Shown piece by piece: positions 58,651 to 64,000 of a stretch of DNA of 64,000 bases. The stretch covers positions 900,277 to 964,276 of the forward strand of contig NW_006920423.1 of the NCBI RefSeq assembly GCF_000344685.1. The letters are read 5' to 3'. A model generated the notes under the pieces. The model saw nothing but the letters and a program-made list of their open reading frames with translations. It did no database searches and was not told the DNA's origin. This DNA comes from Gloeophyllum trabeum ATCC 11539. Taxonomy: Eukaryota; Basidiomycota; Agaricomycetes; Gloeophyllales; Gloeophyllaceae. Every line of letters begins with the position of its first letter. Positions within the stretch are counted from its first letter, which is position 1. The translations under genes and the position numbers were made by a program.

Positions 58651-60663
58651 ATGCAATGGTACCAGATATTCCAGGACGGCCCCGAATACGAAGCCAGGAG
58701 ACAGAAATCGACCTTCATCCTTTCTAACCTGGCGCTGAAGGATGTACATGCCGCTGTCCCCAAGCATCTATTCCAGAGGGATACTTTGAAAAGTCTCTAC
58801 TACATTCTCCAGCATCTGGCATTCACGTATGCCTTCTATATGCTCGGGACGCGGATCGACGGTTTTGTCTGGTCACTTGGAAAGACATATGCGATAGGAC
58901 CCGCCGTCGGAGTCCTGCTCAGGTCAGTGTTGTGGGTTATCTACTGGTTCTGGCAGAGCATTGCTTTTGCTGGGATCTGGTGCTTAGGTGTGTGATCACT
59001 ACGCCGATTGCATGCCTGATGGTCACTGACATGTCTTGCAGGGCACGAGGTAAGGTCTTCACTGTCCGAGGCGTCGGCCAACAGAGACGACTGACCTGTT
59101 CCGTGATAGGCGGGACACGATGCCTTATCGCCCTACCCGCTCTTTAACGCGGTTGCAGGTATCAGCTTACATACGTTCATTTTGGTCCCTTACTATGCTT
59201 GGAGAGTGACACACCGGACACATCATGTATGTCTTTGCTGTCGCTTGCCAGTTAGCCCTGAATTGACTCACGATCCCTGTGGCGGCATATCGTCAGAAAT
59301 CAACCAACAACCTTGAACGTGATGAGACGTACATCCCGCCGACGCGAAAAGATCTCAAACTACCTGACGGCAAGGTAGCTGTAAAAATGGACTACAAAGA
59401 TATCATCGAAGAAACACCGGCGTACACGCTCTTCAAACTTGTCGTGCGGCAACTTTTGTGAGTGTTCCGATGTCAATGTCTCCGTCCATCCCTGAAGGTC
59501 CGCGTCCACGGTAGAGGCTACCAGCTATATTTGATGTGAGTTTGTAGGGTAGTGGCATGGAGCTTTGGAGTGTTTAACGGTCCGCAGTCATAATCGGAAG
59601 GGCAACCCGAAATATCCGAAATGGACCAGTGTCAGTGCTGTTATCTCATAATTGCACCTCGAATCGTGACTATATTCCACTTGCAGCACTACAAGCCGTC
59701 GTCCCTCATTTTCAAGCCTGAGCACCGCGAGTAGTAGCCTAATTGACACGGACTGTTGGCTGACACCATCCGGCTTTCCAGATCAATCCATAATCCTATC
59801 GGATATTTGCATCGCTAGTATGCTTACCATTTTGGGTGTTTGGACGTACAAGTCGGGAGGATCTTTTGTTTGGAAGCATTACTGGGTCCCTTGGCTGGTA
59901 AGTTACACTGCAGCTTGCGTAGCATACACAATCGTTTGACTCCCGTTCATGGAAGTTCGCGAATAACTGGTTCGTTCAATGCCTCGTCCAATAAAGTTGT
60001 CCGTCTGAAGGACGATTCGCAGGGTCGTCACCTTCACGTACCTCCAGCATTCGGACCCCACTATTCCATACTACCGTCGGGTAAGCTCTGGAACCGACGT
60101 AGCATACCTCCCGACAGACGGTTAACAAGAACCATAGGACCAATGGACTTTCGCGCGAGGCGCTCTAGCCACCGTCGACAGACCTTTCTTTGGATGGGTC
60201 GGCAGAGTTTTCTTACACAACGTACGCTGTCTGTCGTTCCCTGAGAGTGTACTGGACCGGGAAGTTAAACCCATCCTTCAGATCGCGCACGACCACGTTG
60301 CTCATCATTTCTTCTCGTCGATCCCTTTCTGTACGGACCAAATTTCCTCTGCCGAATACATTGACTGACTCTGACGATGTCCCAAGATAACCAGCCGGAA
60401 GTAACTCAAGCAATCAGACCTGTGCTGGGTGACCATTACAATTATGACTCTACTGTAAGTCGTGAGTTCGCCGCTCATAAATTTGTTTCTCACTAAATTC
60501 CCGATGCTGTCGGACGTCCATATAGGGCACGCTGTTTGCATTGTGGAGATCTTTTCGGCAGTGCACTTTCATTGAAGACGACGGAGATGTCGTGTTCTTC
60601 AAGAACCAGCAAGGCGAGGCCGTTCGCCAAGTGGGATCTGCAGGCATTGCGGATGCCCAGTAG
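58651..60663 (+). CDS. membrane fatty-acid desaturase 3 (delta-12-like, HEAGH type)
   Basis: ATG at 58651 ([20 protein letters not shown]), then [20 protein letters not shown] and [14 protein letters not shown]. Box 1 HEAGH is split by an intron (CACGAG 59044–59049; GCGGGACAC 59110–59118). Box 2 is THRTHH (59209–59226). Box 3 is HDHVAHH (60288–60308). Other conserved parts are [107 protein letters not shown] and [20 protein letters not shown], ending GIADAQ at TAG 60661–60663. Two histidines usual in paralogues are changed (ANNW for ANHW, LQHSDP for LHHSDP); neither is in the three boxes. Joining KPEH to SIILSD needs a GC–AG intron (donor gcgagt near 59728); with GT donors the frame breaks. 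Closest to desaturase 1 in motifs. It runs in the same direction as the thioesterase and GMC genes. Confidence 0.82.
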
Positions 60664-61353
60664 TAAATAGGTGGGGCTGGCCGTAGATAGTGGATCTGGA
60701 GAAGTCTGTCAGGAGAGGGCTTCCCTGTAGACTGTCGGTCGAAAGGGAGGCGTTGGCTTCTCCGCCGGCCGTGCGTAGCTGGCGCGTTTGTCATGCTCGA
60801 CTTTGCCACAAACACTTCGTATTCCATATGAGACACAGGGCAGGTCTTTCATGTTCGTCAGGAGCCACAGCTACGACACAGACACGCCCAATACAGAACC
60901 GCTATGAGGAAGGTATGATTAGATTTACTAATTAATGTGAATCACTGTGGCGGCCCCCGCACATCATGCCTCCGCATATGCAGCCACTTCTGCGAACACG
61001 GAGAGGCTGTCACCTCAAAGCTTTCGTCGCAAACTGTCTACGCCAGATCGATCCATGTTAGCCTCTGCCTGCGCTGGATCTCTATCTTGACATGACAAGT
61101 TCTTCTCCTCCAGACAGCGGTCCTCAAAGCTTGATTTACGGTGGGTAGCAGTCGAGCCGAGGTCGAGGATCCGGCAATCCCACCTCAGCATCAAATGGAC
61201 TGGACGAAAGTCGTCCGTTCCGAGGAGGACTCGGACTACAAGGGCAGCTGTTGTTTGACCCGAGAATAGCACCAGGAGGATCCAATTCTTTGGGCCAGCG
61301 TAAAAAGCGGAGTACGTGCACTTTGAACTCTCAAGGAACACGCCTCTCACAAA

Positions 61354-62359
61354 ATGTCCCGACAGTCTCATGCTTTGACTTCAGCCGATCCTGCTGCTAT
61401 TGACGACTATGACTTTGCACCGTCGTCATCACAAACCAGCAGGCGCAGCGGGTCGTCTCTGTCTTCACCTCACTGCCGAGTTTGGGTGAATCCTGAATCA
61501 TTACCAAATTACGGCGACGCTTCTAGCATAGGAGGCAATGCACCTGAATTCGTGAAACAGCTAAATAATAATACGTTCGGAGCGTATGGATTAGGCGACC
61601 AGGAATGCTTCGCATACGGTGTAGGGAAGGATTTGAAGTTTGTTGAAGTCGACGTGGAACGAAGACCAGACAAAGGGGGTAGAATGGAGGCCACTACGGT
61701 CGCTGAGCTGGAAGTAACGAAAAGTACGAAGTCGCTGCACTCCTGCTATGGTCTGACTGACGAGGCGCATATTTAAGATATGTTGAATGGCGCAGGCATG
61801 CTGCATGGTGGTTGCCTAGCATACCTGATAGACATGTGCGTGCATGTCTCTAGCAATATAGTCGCAAGGCTGATAATCGTTTGTGACCCTCCCAGGTGCT
61901 GTGCCACACCGTCAATCGTCCTCGGTCTAATCCGTAAAATCAACGGAGTTGGCGTAACACAAGCCATGAATATACTGTATCATTCGCCTGCACCACCGTA
62001 AGCGGCTTAGTATGCAAGCTCTCCTCCTTGCTAATGCCAGGTCACAGGGGCTCGAGGCTGCGCATTATCAGCACCTCTATTACACTCGGTGGGAGATGTA
62101 TGACTTCTCGCTGCGAAGTAAGTTGTCATCCGCCTCTGGAGCATTCAGCTGCGACCTGATCATGCACGGTTTCTATCTGCGCCGTATTTGCAATGCAGGT
62201 TATAGACCAGCGAAGTGGGCGATTGATCGCATCCGCATTCCTCAACAAGATGCAACCCAACATGGCCAGGTTGTGAGCTCGTACCTCGGGAAGATCACGG
62301 CTCTTTGCGCTCCGTGTAGAGGTTCGTCTCTAGCTTCCCAGGTCCAACTTCAAAGCTAA
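61354..62359 (+). CDS. hotdog-fold acyl-CoA thioesterase (PaaI/ACOT13-like)
   Basis: Exon 1 (61354–61723) encodes a Ser-rich N-terminus, then WVNPESLPNYGDASSIGGNA, LGDQECFAYGVGKDLKFVEV and AELEVTK. A 54-base intron (gtacga to ttaag) joins it to NMLNGAGMLHGGCLAYLIDM, the hotdog signature in which the H-G-G turn precedes the central helix. Later exons give GVTQAMNILYHSPAP and a strand-like RWEMYDFSLRS. The family cleaves acyl-CoA thioesters, usually as a tetramer. The 3' end is not certain: the frame I give runs to 62359, but the last exons do not clearly show the usual SG-xH-x-K strand, so the true stop may be nearer 62.3 kb or upstream. It lies 0.7 kb downstream of desaturase 3 and 0.35 kb upstream of the GMC gene, all on the plus strand. 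Confidence 0.65.
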
Positions 62360-62710
62360 GATGAATCTGATTATCCATGAATGAACAGAATGCGGTCCAA
62401 GTCCCTCTCAGAGATTACATAATAGAGTATCTCGCATTATGAGGTGTCCGGAGTCTGAGTCACCATCTCTTCGTTTCTTTGGACTACTCCGGTCTGCTTC
62501 TTTACTGCAGTCGCCCGTCACCTAACCATGTGCACTTGTAATCACTCAACGTTCTTGCCGAAAGACCGTTCCGGCATTCTCTTGCATGCAGATTAGGAGA
62601 TCTCCAGAGGAAGGTAAGGCTCGCCGTATGGAATATGCCTCCAATCACCATCAGGCGCCTGCCTATCGTCATTTCACTCCCAAGGTCCTGGATAGCACAG
62701 AGCCACCGAC

Positions 62711-64000
62711 ATGTCCACCACGTCTCACGTCTACTCTGCGCACCACTCTTCGTTTGCCTCGACCAAGTTCGGTGAGGATGGCTCTACGACACCTGAGTTC
62801 GACTTCATCGTCGTTGGTGGCGGTCCTGCCGGTTGCGCGCTCGCAGCACGGCTCGCTGAGAACGAGGCAGGGTATTCTGTCCTCCTGATCGAGCAGGGAA
62901 CAACGTGAGACGTCTCATGCCGGTCCTTGGATGTTGAGACTCAGTGTTCCAACGACTCGCAAGCGTTGAGCAAAATCCGGAGCTGCAGAACTCCGTCAGG
63001 CTGCCTCTACTCACCCGTTCCCTGCATGGTAGCTCCTTTGATGTTCTTTACCCGACTGTCGGGGAGGATCAGTTCTCCCAGAGAGAACTAAGGATTAGCA
63101 GCGGTGCGTCTGCTGGAATGCGCATTCGTGTTTGACTGACAGATCTGTTCTCGCAGGCAAGGTTTTAGGTGGTTCCACCTGTATAAACTGGGGGATCTGG
63201 ACTAGAGGTCCGAAAGGTAAAAACGCATCATGGGCTAGAGTATCGGAGTTTACCGCCTGATGTAGAGGACTACGATCTGTGGGCTGAATTGACTGGGAAC
63301 CCGGAATGGTCTTGGAACAGCATCGTTCCGACATTCAACCGTGTAAGCCGTATTTTTGGCCTACATAATCACAACGCATTGATAATCTTCGTAGATTGAA
63401 CGGAGAGTGCGATCAGCCGATGGACCGACAGGGGGTTGTATTCCAGTACGTGCCAGCTCGCAGTCCCCGAGGGATAATTATTGGTCCCACACGGCATCGC
63501 TATCCTTGGACGAAGCTGGGTTCCAAAAGATAACAGATATCAATGCTGGGCATATGCTTGGCTATGGTGAACTAGTCGAAAATGTGACAGGCGGTGGCCA
63601 GAGGGCTACGGCGAATGAATACTTGAAGAAGGCGGCAGAGAAGGGGGGCGCCCTCGAAGTGTGGACAGCTGTACGTGTAGAGAAGGTCTTGTTTGAAGAT
63701 GTCCCCGACGCTACGAAGAAGCGGGCGGTGGGTGTTTCCACTCATGTAGGTACTGTAAGAGCTAGGAAGGAAATCGTGAGTACTGCGACCGCACCATAAT
63801 TAGCTCCCCTAGCTTATTGTGTACTTGTTCCAGATCTTGTCCGCAGGGGCCGTGCAAAGTCCTCACATTCTCCTACTGTAAGTCGCCTCTGGGAACGGGA
63901 GTCTCGTGTGGCAGCTGATAGCACGCCGTTCAATTCAGCTCTGGAATAGGCCCAGAGTCGCAACTCCAGGCCCACGGGATCCCTCTGGTTTATGACCTGC
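62711..64000 (+). CDS. GMC-family FAD oxidoreductase (partial, runs off the right end)
   Basis: ATG at 62711 begins MSTTSHVYSAHHSSFASTKF. A Rossmann FAD-binding motif follows (FDFIVVGGGPAGCALAARLA, then LLIEQGT). Later exons give GKVLGGSTCINWGIWTRGPK (the GMC first signature region), DLWAELTGNPEWSWNSIVPT, LDEAGFQKITDINAGHMLGY, EYLKKAAEKGGALEVWTAVR and the start of the second signature (LSAGAVQSPHIL, then SGIGPESQLQAHGIPLVYD). The C-terminal substrate-binding half and catalytic His are beyond the window. The family oxidises alcohols, sugars or fatty alcohols with FAD; fungal members include aryl-alcohol, glucose and methanol oxidases. No secretion signal is visible at the start, which leaves an intracellular or peroxisomal role open. 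Its position after the desaturase and thioesterase fits oxidation of an acyl-derived alcohol, but this is inference. Confidence 0.85.

Overview
This is nuclear DNA of a filamentous basidiomycete, most likely an agaricomycete. The genes are split by many short GT–AG introns (about 45–90 bases), and some exons are tiny (20 and 6 bases). Protein families include expanded fungal multi-pass membrane proteins, F-box proteins, sedolisin peptidases and basidiomycete-type desaturases. The window is a draft scaffold with two runs of N (15740–16248 and 51816–52358).

Layout. 1.3–9 kb: a small SUZ-domain RNA-binding protein, a multi-pass membrane protein and tRNA-dihydrouridine synthase 3. 9–19.9 kb: a striking CpG-depleted block holding two paralogous minus-strand membrane-protein genes (A at 9.1–10.6 kb, B at 17.6–19.2 kb). 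It is interrupted at 13.8–17.14 kb by a CpG-normal retroelement-like insertion with an array of TGAGTCA sites. 19.9–24.7 kb: a UBA/UIM/USP-like protein apparently lacking the catalytic cysteine, and a Dug1-type M20 dipeptidase. 25–28.3 kb: a degenerate repeat array. 29.2–31.5 kb: a secreted sedolisin. 34.3–37.2 kb: mitochondrial ferredoxin (Yah1) and HMG-CoA lyase. 37.7–39.5 kb: an F-box gene with one in-frame stop.

41.5–64 kb is dominated by lipid genes: three membrane fatty-acid desaturases, a YheT-type alpha/beta hydrolase, an HSL-type alpha/beta hydrolase, a hotdog thioesterase, the LCB2 subunit of serine palmitoyltransferase and a GMC oxidoreductase running off the right end. Each desaturase sits beside an acyl-ester or acyl-thioester hydrolase, and two of these pairs form a mirror-image block (41.5–50.3 kb). 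An accessory fatty-acyl or acetylenic lipid pathway is the most interesting functional hypothesis; it is an inference from gene content and order.

Other points: tRNA-derived short repeats (12.07, 50.54 and 53.27 kb), one pair of which records CpG-to-TpG/CpA decay in the 9–20 kb block; sequence duplicated at both N gaps, suggesting assembly artefacts at least at the first; and a few single-base reading problems in otherwise well-conserved genes. Gene models were spliced by eye from reading frames and splice signals, so internal exon edges are approximate except where stated.
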